Source: Hyphomicrobiaceae bacterium
GTDB lineage: Bacteria > Pseudomonadota > Alphaproteobacteria > Rhizobiales > Hyphomicrobiaceae
Assembly: GCA_041397645.1 (NCBI GenBank)
Contig: JAWKWE010000004.1
Coordinates: 248,001 to 312,000, forward strand
DNA length: 64,000 nucleotides
Direction: 5' to 3'
Part shown: positions 49,239 through 57,674 of the stretch, in pieces
Position numbering within the stretch: the stretch's first letter is position 1
How the letters are laid out: each line of letters begins with the position of its first letter
The notes under the pieces: model-generated
What the model was told of the DNA's origin: nothing
Database searches by the model: none
What the model saw: only the letters and a program-made list of their open reading frames with translations
Made by a program: the position numbers and the translations under genes

Positions 49239-50387
49239 ATGCAAAGCAGCACTGCAACCAACCCGCCAACGGTTGTTCGCACGCAGTCGGACGGTTCGCC
49301 TTCGGTCATTGCCGCGGGCAGTTGGACCGTGGCGCACATTCAAAAGCTCGAAGAAGCCGTCGAAGCCATGCGCGGTGCACGTGGCACTGCGGCCGTCGCA
49401 ACGATCGGGGCGCAGGGCATTACCGAGCTGGACACCTTTGGTGCCGCGCTTCTCTCGGAGCTGACGCGCATCTGCGGCAACGCAAAGGGGCCCGCTCGTC
49501 TCGATCTGCCACACCGCTTTGTCGACCTCTACGATCAGATCGACGAGCTTGCTGTCGCTCCTCAGATGCCACCAGAGCGGCGCAACTGGCTTGCTTACCA
49601 GCTGCAAACGCTGGGTAGAGCCACAGTGAACATCGCAGATGACCTGAACTCGCTCGCCGCGATGCTCGGGCGGATCTGGGTCGCCTTTTTACGGACGCTT
49701 GTGCGGCCATCCACGTTCCGATTCACATCCGCAGTCCATCAGCTGGATCGCGTGGCCTGGCAGGCCGTGCCGATCATCCTGCTCATTACTTTCCTTATCG
49801 GCGCCATCATCGCGCAACAGGGCATCTTTCATTTCCGCAAGTTCGGCGCGGATGAGTACGTTGTCGATATGGTCGGCATTCTAGTCCTGCGTGAAATTGG
49901 TGTTCTGATCGTCGCCATCATGGTCGCGGGACGTTCGGGCAGTTCCTACACGGCCGAACTTGGCTCAATGAAGATGCGTGAGGAGATCGACGCACTTCAG
50001 ACGATGGGCCTGGATCCGGTCGAGGTTCTGATCCTGCCCCGCGTAATCGCGCTCATCATCGGGCTGCCGATCTTGACGTTCCTTGGTTCGATGTCGGCAC
50101 TCTATGGCGGCGAACTCGTCTGTTGGTTCTACGGCGGCATGGCGCCTGAGATATTCCTTGCGCGGCTCAAGGAAGCGATTTCAATTACGCACTTCAAGGT
50201 GGGCATGATCAAGTCGCCGTTCATGGCACTGGTCATCGGCGTGGTCGCCTGCGCACAAGGTTTGCGCGTGAAGGGAAGCTCTGAGTCATTGGGATTGGAA
50301 ACCACGGCTTCGGTCGTGAAATCGATCTTTCTCGTAATCGTCCTCGACGGCGTTTTCGCCATCTTCTTTGCATCCATCGATATGTGA
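49239..50387 (+). CDS. Lipid-transport ABC permease, STAS-MlaE fusion
   Basis: A 382-residue protein. Residues about 20-115 form a STAS/MlaB-like domain (SWTVAHIQKLEEAVEAM...ITELDTFGAALLSELTR), fused to an MlaE permease (about 130-382) with five or six membrane helices and the conserved EIGVLIVAIMVAGRSGSSYTAELGSMKMREEI region. In E. coli, MlaB and MlaE are separate, so the fusion supplies the regulator and the permease in one chain. It begins the operon with the MlaF-like ATPase (6 bases after) and an MlaD-like protein. Likely role: phospholipid transport between membranes. Confidence 0.92.
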   Translation: MQSSTATNPPTVVRTQSDGSPSVIAAGSWTVAHIQKLEEAVEAMRGARGTAAVATIGAQGITELDTFGAALLSELTRICGNAKGPARLDLPHRFVDLYDQIDELAVAPQMPPERRNWLAYQLQTLGRATVNIADDLNSLAAMLGRIWVAFLRTLVRPSTFRFTSAVHQLDRVAWQAVPIILLITFLIGAIIAQQGIFHFRKFGADEYVVDMVGILVLREIGVLIVAIMVAGRSGSSYTAELGSMKMREEIDALQTMGLDPVEVLILPRVIALIIGLPILTFLGSMSALYGGELVCWFYGGMAPEIFLARLKEAISITHFKVGMIKSPFMALVIGVVACAQGLRVKGSSESLGLETTASVVKSIFLVIVLDGVFAIFFASIDM

Positions 50388-50393
50388 GCCGGG

Positions 50394-51173
50394 ATGACGG
50401 AACCTATCATAAGCGTGCGAGACTTGATTGTCGGCTTCGGGGATCACACGGTTCTCGATGGGGTAACGGTCGACGTTCTGAAAGGCGAGATTTTCGGCTT
50501 CGTCGGCGGATCGGGCAGTGGAAAATCCGTGCTACTGCGCACGATCATCGGGCTGCTGCCAGCTCGGGCCGGAACCATCACGGTGATGGGAACCGAGCTG
50601 ATCCACGCGGATGAAGAGGCGCGCCGCGCCATTCAACGCCGCTGGGGTGTCCTTTTCCAGCAAGGCGCGCTGTTTTCCTCGCTCAACGTCATCCAGAATG
50701 TCCAATTTCCGCTGCGCGAGTTCCTCGATCTTCCTCCAGACCTGCTCGACGAGATCGCGCGCATCAAGCTGGAAATGGTCGGCATCAGAGCCAAGGATCA
50801 CCACAAGCTTCCCTCCGAGCTTTCGGGCGGCATGATCAAGCGCGTAGCGCTTGCCCGTTCGCTGGCGATGGACCCCGAACTTGTCTTCCTCGACGAGCCG
50901 ACTTCCGGGCTCGATCCCATTTCGGCGGGCGACTTCGACGAACTCATCAAGACCTTGCAGAAGACACTGGGCCTGACGGTCTTCATGATCACGCACGATC
51001 TGGAGACACTTCACGCCGTCTGCGACCGCATCGGCATTTTGGCGGGTGGCAAGGTCGTAGCCTGCGGCCCGATGGAAACCATCCTCAAATCCACCCATCC
51101 CTGGGCCGTGGAATATTTTCACGGGCGCCGCGGCGGCGCGCTTGCCGACCGCCGCATGACAAAAGCAGAGTGA
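50394..51173 (+). CDS. Lipid-transport ABC ATPase (MlaF-like)
   Basis: A 259-residue cytosolic ATPase. Walker A GGSGSGKSVLLR, Q-loop VLFQQGALFSSLNV, signature LSGGMIKRVALARSLA, Walker B ELVFLDEPTSGLDP and the switch His in ITHDLETLH are all intact. The QQGALFSSL form of the Q-loop is characteristic of the Mla/TTG2 group. It powers the STAS-MlaE permease upstream; the MlaD-like gene starts 9 bases later. Confidence 0.94.
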   Translation: MTEPIISVRDLIVGFGDHTVLDGVTVDVLKGEIFGFVGGSGSGKSVLLRTIIGLLPARAGTITVMGTELIHADEEARRAIQRRWGVLFQQGALFSSLNVIQNVQFPLREFLDLPPDLLDEIARIKLEMVGIRAKDHHKLPSELSGGMIKRVALARSLAMDPELVFLDEPTSGLDPISAGDFDELIKTLQKTLGLTVFMITHDLETLHAVCDRIGILAGGKVVACGPMETILKSTHPWAVEYFHGRRGGALADRRMTKAE

Positions 51174-51182
51174 GAACACCAG

Positions 51183-52340
51183 ATGGAAACGAAGGCACGA
51201 TACACGCTCATCGGCTTGTTCACGCTGTTGGTCATCGGCGGTATTTTCGGTTTCATATATTGGCTTCATAGCACCGGCGGCATAGGCCGCAGAGCCGAGT
51301 ACAAAGTTCAGTTCGAGAGTTCCGTCTCCGGACTTCTTGTTGGATCGAATGTGCTCTTCAATGGCGTGCGCGTAGGTGAAGTGAGTTCATTGCACCTCAA
51401 CCCGGACAAGCCGACCGAGGTGATGGCCACCATTGCCGTGGACGCGGCGACGCCGGTCCGCAGCGACACCGCCGTCAACATGGACTTTCAAGGATTGACA
51501 GGCGCGCCCGTCATCGTTCTGAGCGGCGGAAGCCCGACTGCGGCTCCGCTTCAGTCCACCGACGGGCAGCCGCCGTTGTTGCATGCGCCGCCGGATGCCG
51601 GACTAACGCTCTCGCAGTCGGCCCGCGATGCGCTCGGAAAGTTCGACAAGATCCTCGGCGAAAATGCCGATCCGCTGCACGACGCCATCACCAATATCAA
51701 GACATTCGCCGAGGCGCTGTCCCGCAATTCCGACCACGTCGATGGGATCATGGCAGGGCTTGAGCGTATGACAGGAGGCGCGGCCGCAAAGGCGGCCGGA
51801 ACGATCTTCACCTTCAACGTTCCCAGCGACATCCAGAAATGTTCGCAGCGCGGAGATGCGCAGCTCACGGTGCCCGAGCCGGTCGGCCTAATGTCGATCA
51901 ATTCGGATCAGATCCCGGTTTTGGGATCGCAGGAAGCTGCAAAGCCATACAAGACTGGCAGCTTCTCCGACGCCATTCCGTCGGTGCTCCAGGTCAAGAT
52001 CATCGAAGCGCTGGAAAATTCACAGTGCTTTAAATCGGTCGCCCGCGTTATCGACACGGTGGAGCCCGACGTGCAGGTCATCTTCGACATCCGAAAGTTC
52101 GGTGTCGTTCCTGGCGACAAGCCGATGGCAGACATAGACCTCTCGGCGAAGATCGCCGCAGGCGGCGCCATAGCGGCATCCAAGGTTTTTCATGAATCGA
52201 TCGCGCTGCAATCCGCGGACGCAGTTGGCGCAGCGCACGCCTTCGACGAGGGATTTGGAAAAATCGCGCGGGCCATGGTTCCGTGGGTCGCCCAGGTTGC
52301 CGCCAATCACCCGAAGCCGAAGGACGAGCCTGCCCCCTGA
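51183..52340 (+). CDS. MCE-domain protein (MlaD) fused to an auxiliary lipoprotein-like domain
   Basis: A 385-residue protein. A membrane helix (about 8-28, YTLIGLFTLLVIGGIFGFIYWL) anchors it in the inner membrane with the MCE domain (about 37-120: VQFESSVSGLLVGSNVLFNGVRVGEV) in the periplasm. After a linker of about 60 residues comes a domain like the ABC-transport auxiliary/PqiC group (about 205-370: IPSVLQVKIIEALENSQCFKSVAR, later FDEGFGKIARAMVPWV). Normally that domain is a separate outer-membrane lipoprotein. No lipobox is present, so the fusion tethers it to the inner-membrane MCE ring. Confidence 0.88.
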   Translation: METKARYTLIGLFTLLVIGGIFGFIYWLHSTGGIGRRAEYKVQFESSVSGLLVGSNVLFNGVRVGEVSSLHLNPDKPTEVMATIAVDAATPVRSDTAVNMDFQGLTGAPVIVLSGGSPTAAPLQSTDGQPPLLHAPPDAGLTLSQSARDALGKFDKILGENADPLHDAITNIKTFAEALSRNSDHVDGIMAGLERMTGGAAAKAAGTIFTFNVPSDIQKCSQRGDAQLTVPEPVGLMSINSDQIPVLGSQEAAKPYKTGSFSDAIPSVLQVKIIEALENSQCFKSVARVIDTVEPDVQVIFDIRKFGVVPGDKPMADIDLSAKIAAGGAIAASKVFHESIALQSADAVGAAHAFDEGFGKIARAMVPWVAQVAANHPKPKDEPAP

Positions 52341-52574
52341 GGCGAAGCTGATTAGCACTGGAGCGTCAGCTATGTCGTAGTATTCCAATACGACACGGCA
52401 GAGAACCCGGCCGTTGCTTCGCGTGCGCAAGCGTCCCTACGAGACAAAATTCCCGCATCCTACGGTCCTTTCGTATCTTAAAGAGCGGCGGCGGGGTGAA
52501 ATTGAGTCTTCCTTCAGCTATGTTTGACGTCAAAAGACGAATGCGCTCAAGCGCCAAGCTGGGGAAGAACGCTC

Positions 52575-54623
52575 ATGACGGACGTCAAAGCCATGTTGGG
52601 TTGGGTGGCACTGGCCATCCTGGGGGCCATTTCACTGGGCATTGTCGCCCTTTCACGCGGTGAAACAATTAATGCCGTCTGGCTGGTCGCCGCCGCAGTA
52701 TCGGTCTACCTCATCGCTTACCGCTTCTATGGGCAGTTCATCGCCCAAAAGGTCCTGCAAATCGATCCCACCCGGCCGACCCCGGCGATGCGCCACAACG
52801 ACGGTCTCGACTATTGTCCGACAGACAAGAATGTCTTGTTCGGTCACCACTTCGCTGCCATTGCTGGCGCGGGGCCACTCGTGGGGCCGGTGCTTGCCGC
52901 GCAGATGGGCTTTCTTCCCGGCACGCTATGGCTGCTTGTCGGCGTGGTGTTCGCCGGCGCCGTTCAAGATTTCATTGTGCTTTGGGCGTCCACCCGACGC
53001 GATGGCCGTTCGCTCGGCGACATGATCCGCTCGGAGATGGGCCAAACCGCCGGCACCGTCGCCATGTTCGGCGTGATGATGATCATGGTCATCCTGCTTG
53101 CCGTGCTGGCGCTCGTGGTCGTCAAGGCGCTCGCCCACTCGCCGTGGGGAACCTTTACGGTCTTCGCCACCATTCCGATTGCGATGCTGATGGGTGTATA
53201 CGGCCGTTTCATGCGCCCTGGGCGCATCGCGGAGATGTCAGTCATCGGCTTCGTGCTGTTGATGGCATCGATCTTCTATGGCCAGCACGTCTCGCAGGAT
53301 CCAGAGCTGGCACATATGTTCACGTTCACCGGCGAGCAGCTTGCGTTGATGCTGATCGCATATGGCTTTATCGCGTCCGTGCTGCCGGTCTGGTTCCTGC
53401 TGGCACCGCGCGACTACCTCTCGACATTCCTCAAGGTCGGCACCATTTTCGGATTGGCCATAGGCATTCTGGTGGTTCAGCCCGACCTTAAGATGCCGGC
53501 CGTGACGCAATTCATCGACGGATCGGGTCCGGTATTCAATGGCACACTGTTTCCCTTCCTGTTCATCACGATTGCCTGCGGCGCGGTCTCCGGCTTCCAC
53601 GCGCTCGTGTCGTCTGGCACCACGCCAAAGATGCTCGACAACGAAGCCAACGCCCCGTTCATCGGCTACGGCGCGATGTTGATGGAGAGCTTCGTTGCGA
53701 TCATGGCGCTGATTGCAGCCTGCGTGCTGGAGCCTGGTGTCTATTTCGCCATGAACTCACCGGCCGCGTTGATCGGCACAACGCCGGCCGATGCTGCCAC
53801 CGCCATCAGCAGCTGGGGCTTTACGATCTCGCCCGACGTTTTGCAGAAGGTCGCCGCCGATGTCGGCGAGAGCACGATCCTGTCGCGCACGGGCGGCGCC
53901 CCAACGCTTGCCGTCGGCATGGCGGAGATCCTTTCAGGTGCCATTGGCGGTAAGACGATGATGGCTTTCTGGTATCACTTTGCCATTCTGTTCGAGGCGC
54001 TGTTCATTCTGACCACCATCGACGCCGGCACGCGCGTCGCCCGTTTCATGCTGCAAGACCTGATCGGCAGCTACGTTCCCGCATTCAAGAATACGAAGTC
54101 TTGGCCAGCCAACATTGCGGCCACCACGCTCGCCGTCGCGGGTTGGGGATACTTCCTATATCAAGGTGTGATCGATCCTCTGGGCGGCATCAACACGTTG
54201 TGGCCTCTGTTCGGCATTGCCAACCAGATGCTCGCCTGCATCGCGCTGATCTTGTGCACGGTGGTGATCTTCAAACTGAAGCGCGAACGCTATGCGTGGG
54301 TCACGATCGTCCCGATGGTCTGGCTCGCCATCTGCACATTGGCTGCAGGCTGGCACAAGTTGTTCGATCCCGATCCCAAGATCGGCTTCCTCGCGCACGC
54401 CAATCAATTTGGCGAAGCGCTCGCCAAGGGTGAGATTCTGGCGCCTGCCAAGGACATTACCCAGATGAGCCGCATAGTGTTCAACGACTACGTAAACGCG
54501 GTGATGTCGGGCCTTTTGATCGCACTCGTGGTCGTTATGCTGGGCTTTGCAGTTAAAGCGGTGCGTGCGGCTCTCGCTTCACCAACTGTAACGGCCCGCG
54601 AAACACTTGTCGCAGCGGAGTAG
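52575..54623 (+). CDS. cstA: Carbon starvation protein CstA family transporter
   Basis: ATG 52575 with GGGGAAG upstream gives 682 residues, the family length. The protein has about 16-18 membrane helices. Conserved marks are NDGLDYCPTDKNVLFGHHFAAIAGAGPLVGPVL, VSSGTTPKMLDNE and a long IDAGTRVARF segment. Relatives CstA and BtsT take up pyruvate (and peptides in older reports) under starvation. It is followed after four bases by a YbdD-family gene, the usual partner, so both act together. It is not adjacent to a BtsSR-type regulator. Confidence 0.94.
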   Translation: MTDVKAMLGWVALAILGAISLGIVALSRGETINAVWLVAAAVSVYLIAYRFYGQFIAQKVLQIDPTRPTPAMRHNDGLDYCPTDKNVLFGHHFAAIAGAGPLVGPVLAAQMGFLPGTLWLLVGVVFAGAVQDFIVLWASTRRDGRSLGDMIRSEMGQTAGTVAMFGVMMIMVILLAVLALVVVKALAHSPWGTFTVFATIPIAMLMGVYGRFMRPGRIAEMSVIGFVLLMASIFYGQHVSQDPELAHMFTFTGEQLALMLIAYGFIASVLPVWFLLAPRDYLSTFLKVGTIFGLAIGILVVQPDLKMPAVTQFIDGSGPVFNGTLFPFLFITIACGAVSGFHALVSSGTTPKMLDNEANAPFIGYGAMLMESFVAIMALIAACVLEPGVYFAMNSPAALIGTTPADAATAISSWGFTISPDVLQKVAADVGESTILSRTGGAPTLAVGMAEILSGAIGGKTMMAFWYHFAILFEALFILTTIDAGTRVARFMLQDLIGSYVPAFKNTKSWPANIAATTLAVAGWGYFLYQGVIDPLGGINTLWPLFGIANQMLACIALILCTVVIFKLKRERYAWVTIVPMVWLAICTLAAGWHKLFDPDPKIGFLAHANQFGEALAKGEILAPAKDITQMSRIVFNDYVNAVMSGLLIALVVVMLGFAVKAVRAALASPTVTARETLVAAE

Positions 54624-54627
54624 CGAT

Positions 54628-54900
54628 ATGGTAGCCCAACATCAAACATCTCAACCCGTGCGGATCTGCAGAACTCCAAGCCCCCCGGCGCAGAGTGCCG
54701 GGGACAAGGTGCGCGCGCTTTTCAAGAGCTTTGCGTCCACGGCGCGGCTCATGGTCGGAGTGCCGGACTACGAGGCTTATGTGCGCCACCGCCAGAAGAT
54801 GCACCCGGGCGAGCCTGTTATGAGCTATGAAGAGTTTTTTCGCGAGCGTCAGAACAGCCGCTACGGCGTTAATGGCGGCAAGATCTCGCGTTGCTGCTAA
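54628..54900 (+). CDS. YbdD/YjiX family small protein
   Basis: About 90 residues from ATG 54628 with GGAG before it. The family core is RLMVGVPDYEAYVRHRQKMHPGEPVMSYEEFFRER followed by RYGVNGGKISRCC. These small cytosolic proteins nearly always follow CstA/BtsT transporter genes and support their function; the mechanism is not known. The N-terminal 25 residues are Pro/Ser rich and extra. Its stop is four bases after the cstA stop in frame order, showing one operon. Confidence 0.92.
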   Translation: MVAQHQTSQPVRICRTPSPPAQSAGDKVRALFKSFASTARLMVGVPDYEAYVRHRQKMHPGEPVMSYEEFFRERQNSRYGVNGGKISRCC

Positions 54901-54986
54901 CACCGGCTTCTTCGCCACGAGGGTCGGCGCTTGGCTCGAGGCGTAACCGGCACCAACGTCTGGACCGCTGCGACGTGAGGTCGATT

Positions 54987-55997
54987 ATGTTTCGCCGTGT
55001 CCCGATTGCGATCCTTGCAGCTCTTTTGTCTACGTTCTCCGCGTCTGCAGGCGGCACGCCGTCCTATGGCGAGCGTCTGGAGGGCTTCGATTACCCGTAT
55101 GAGGTCCAAACGTTCAAGTTCACTTCGCAGGGCCAAGCTCTGGAAATGAACTATATGGACATCGCCCCCGCCCAAGCGGACGCGGCCAACGGGCGTGCGG
55201 CCGTGCTCCTGCATGGCAAGAACTTCTGCGGCGCGACCTGGGAAACCACGATCAAAGCCCTCACCGGCGCGGGCTTTCGCGTTGTCGTTCCCGACCAGAT
55301 AGGCTTCTGCAAATCCTCAAAGCCACTGGGCTACCAGTTCAGTTTCAATCAGCTCGCAGCGAACACGCGCGATCTCATCTCTCAGCTCGGTCTCGGCAAG
55401 GTCACGCTCATAGGGCATTCCATGGGCGGGATGCTGGCGATGCGTTTTGCCATGGCCTATCCCAACAGGATCGAGCACCTCGTGCTGGTCGATCCGTTGG
55501 GTCTTGAGGACTGGCAAGCCAAGGGTGTGCCCTACGCGACGATCGATGAGCTCTATGCGGCACAGCTCAAGACGACGTTCGAATCCATCAAGGAATACCA
55601 GCAGCGGATGTACTACGGCGGTAGCTGGAAGCCGTCTTACGACCGGTGGGTTGAGATGCAAGCAGGCATGTATGCCGGACCGGGGCGGGCGCACATCGCC
55701 ATGATCCAGGCCCAGACCAGCGACATGATCTTCAACGAGCCGGTTATCCATGAGCTCGAACGCCTGGACATGCCGGTTACGCTGATGATCGGAATGAAAG
55801 ACCGTACTGCACCCGGTTCCAACCGCGCACCCAAGGCGCTCGCAGAGCAATTGGGTGACTACCCGACGCTCGCCCGCGCGGCCATCGGCCGGTTGGTGCA
55901 TGGGCAGCTTGTGGAGTTCCCCGACCTTGGTCATTCGCCTCAAGTGGAGAACCCGGAGAGATTCCACACCGAGCTGCTGCGGGCGCTGACCCGCTAG
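54987..55997 (+). CDS. Exported alpha/beta hydrolase
   Basis: ATG 54987 has GAGG six bases upstream, giving 336 residues. The N-terminal 20 or so residues (RVPIAILAALLSTFSASAGG) are a signal peptide. The nucleophile elbow is LIGHSMGGMLAMRFA, the oxyanion region VLLHGKNFCGATW, and the likely catalytic His in DLGHSPQVENPERFH, with the acid in MKDRTAPGS. This is an alpha/beta hydrolase like exported esterases or lipases; the natural substrate is unknown. It stands alone between ybdD and the C13 peptidase. Confidence 0.88.
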   Translation: MFRRVPIAILAALLSTFSASAGGTPSYGERLEGFDYPYEVQTFKFTSQGQALEMNYMDIAPAQADAANGRAAVLLHGKNFCGATWETTIKALTGAGFRVVVPDQIGFCKSSKPLGYQFSFNQLAANTRDLISQLGLGKVTLIGHSMGGMLAMRFAMAYPNRIEHLVLVDPLGLEDWQAKGVPYATIDELYAAQLKTTFESIKEYQQRMYYGGSWKPSYDRWVEMQAGMYAGPGRAHIAMIQAQTSDMIFNEPVIHELERLDMPVTLMIGMKDRTAPGSNRAPKALAEQLGDYPTLARAAIGRLVHGQLVEFPDLGHSPQVENPERFHTELLRALTR

Positions 55998-56142
55998 TTG
56001 CCCGCCACCACGGCTTTTTGCGGGACATCGTGGCCGGGGCACAAAAATCGTACGATCGGAGGCATTTTATGTAATTTCTTACGGCGACCGTAACCGGTCT
56101 CGCTCGACGGTCGTTTCAATCAGACAACTGAGTACGAGCGCC

Positions 56143-57633
56143 ATGATAGAGTTCGTCAAGGATACGGCCAAAGTCTTCGGTCGCGCACTCCGGCTGCTAT
56201 TCTTCTTTCCCGTTAAGCGTTACCCGGCGGACCCTTCGCGCACGACCATCGTGGCCCTGATAACAATGGCTATCGGCGCCACCGCAGTTGCCGAAACTTC
56301 CGTTGCCGGTGACCACTCCTCTATCTCTGGGCCTGGGGTTATCATCGCGATCGGAGGCTGGCTGGTCTTTGCCATGGTGCTATGGCTTTCAAAGCCGCGC
56401 TACGCTCTGTTCGGATTGCCACGTGTTCTTGCCGACAGCGCTGCTCTCAGCACATTGACAACCTTGATGTCGGCAGGAGCCTACGCGTTGTGTAAACGCT
56501 ATGCAGACATTGGTGGGTGGTCCTTGTTTGCGGTATTTGCCGGCCTCATTCTGTGGTGGGCGGTGGCGCTTTGGCGCGCTGGCCGTCATGCGTGGACCGG
56601 TTCGCAATGGCGCTTTGGCTTCCGGCCCGTCCAGTATGCAGCCATCATCGCGCTTCTCTTGCCCGACGCTCCTATGGTGCGCGGTAACGACACCCAGCCA
56701 GGCTTTGACATCTGGCGAACCGCGCAAGCCTACTACAGCTACTATGCTGGCTACTACGGCATTGACGGCGAGGATGAGGATGGGGCTCCTGTCAAGCTCG
56801 TTGACGTGGAGCAGACCTATTACCGGCAGCCCTTACTGGTGCAACAAGCCCTCGATAAGGTGCAGCCTTCAGATCCAACCCGCAGTGAACTCTATTTCCT
56901 GGCAGCCGCAAGCTTTGCCGATCAAGACGTTTTCAAAAGCGAGGTCGAGAAGACACGCGCCCTGTTCGATCAGCGTTTTGCGACCGCGGGTCACTCCATC
57001 GTGGCGATCAATCACGCCGATACGGTCGATGATCTTCCGCTCGCCAACGTCTCCAACATGACCTCTCTGTTGGCCGGTCTCGCCCGCAAGATGGACACCG
57101 AGAACGACGTGCTGGTGATGTTTCTCACCTCGCACGGATCGCCTGGACGCTTCTCTGTGAGCTTCTCGGGCTTCTCGCTTAATGACCTGACGCCCCAAGC
57201 CCTGCGAACCATGCTGGACGCGAGCGGCATCAAGAACCGCGTTCTGATCATTTCGGCATGCTATTCGGGAAGCTTCATTGACATGCTCGCCGACGACAAC
57301 ACTTTGGTCATCACCGCCGCAAGCGACAAACGCACGTCGTTTGGCTGTTCGAACGAGCGCGAATGGACATTCTTCGGCGATGCGTTCTTCAACCACGCCT
57401 TGCGAGAGACGTATTCGTTCGAGGCAGCTTATGCAAAAGCGCGCGAGACTGTCGGTGGATGGGAACGCGAGCAAGGGATTACGCCGTCCGATCCCCAGAT
57501 GTCAGCAGGCCACGCGATCCATGCCAAACTCAAGGAAGTCGCGCAGGCCTTTGCGCAAAACCAAGCCAAGGCAGGCGACGCCAGCGGGTCGGTTCCTGGG
57601 GCTGCGGTGCGGCGATCCGCCGACGCCCGGTAA
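56143..57633 (+). CDS. Membrane-anchored C13 (legumain-like, caspase-fold) peptidase
   Basis: A 496-residue protein. The first about 175 residues hold roughly four membrane helices (about 35-50, 64-83, 100-117, 125-143 and perhaps 163-174). A soluble domain follows with the C13 dyad: His331 in VMFLTSHGSPGRF and Cys373 in LIISACYSGSFID. Further on are a disordered, Ala-rich end and several Cys in the catalytic domain (TSFGCSNEREW). The orientation, cytosolic or periplasmic, cannot be decided from sequence. Bacterial C13 proteins are poorly studied. The gene stands alone; the ABC-F gene follows 41 bases later. Confidence 0.85.
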   Translation: MIEFVKDTAKVFGRALRLLFFFPVKRYPADPSRTTIVALITMAIGATAVAETSVAGDHSSISGPGVIIAIGGWLVFAMVLWLSKPRYALFGLPRVLADSAALSTLTTLMSAGAYALCKRYADIGGWSLFAVFAGLILWWAVALWRAGRHAWTGSQWRFGFRPVQYAAIIALLLPDAPMVRGNDTQPGFDIWRTAQAYYSYYAGYYGIDGEDEDGAPVKLVDVEQTYYRQPLLVQQALDKVQPSDPTRSELYFLAAASFADQDVFKSEVEKTRALFDQRFATAGHSIVAINHADTVDDLPLANVSNMTSLLAGLARKMDTENDVLVMFLTSHGSPGRFSVSFSGFSLNDLTPQALRTMLDASGIKNRVLIISACYSGSFIDMLADDNTLVITAASDKRTSFGCSNEREWTFFGDAFFNHALRETYSFEAAYAKARETVGGWEREQGITPSDPQMSAGHAIHAKLKEVAQAFAQNQAKAGDASGSVPGAAVRRSADAR

Positions 57634-57674
57634 AGCACCTTGCCGCCCGTCACGGGGCACACTAAACCGGCGCG

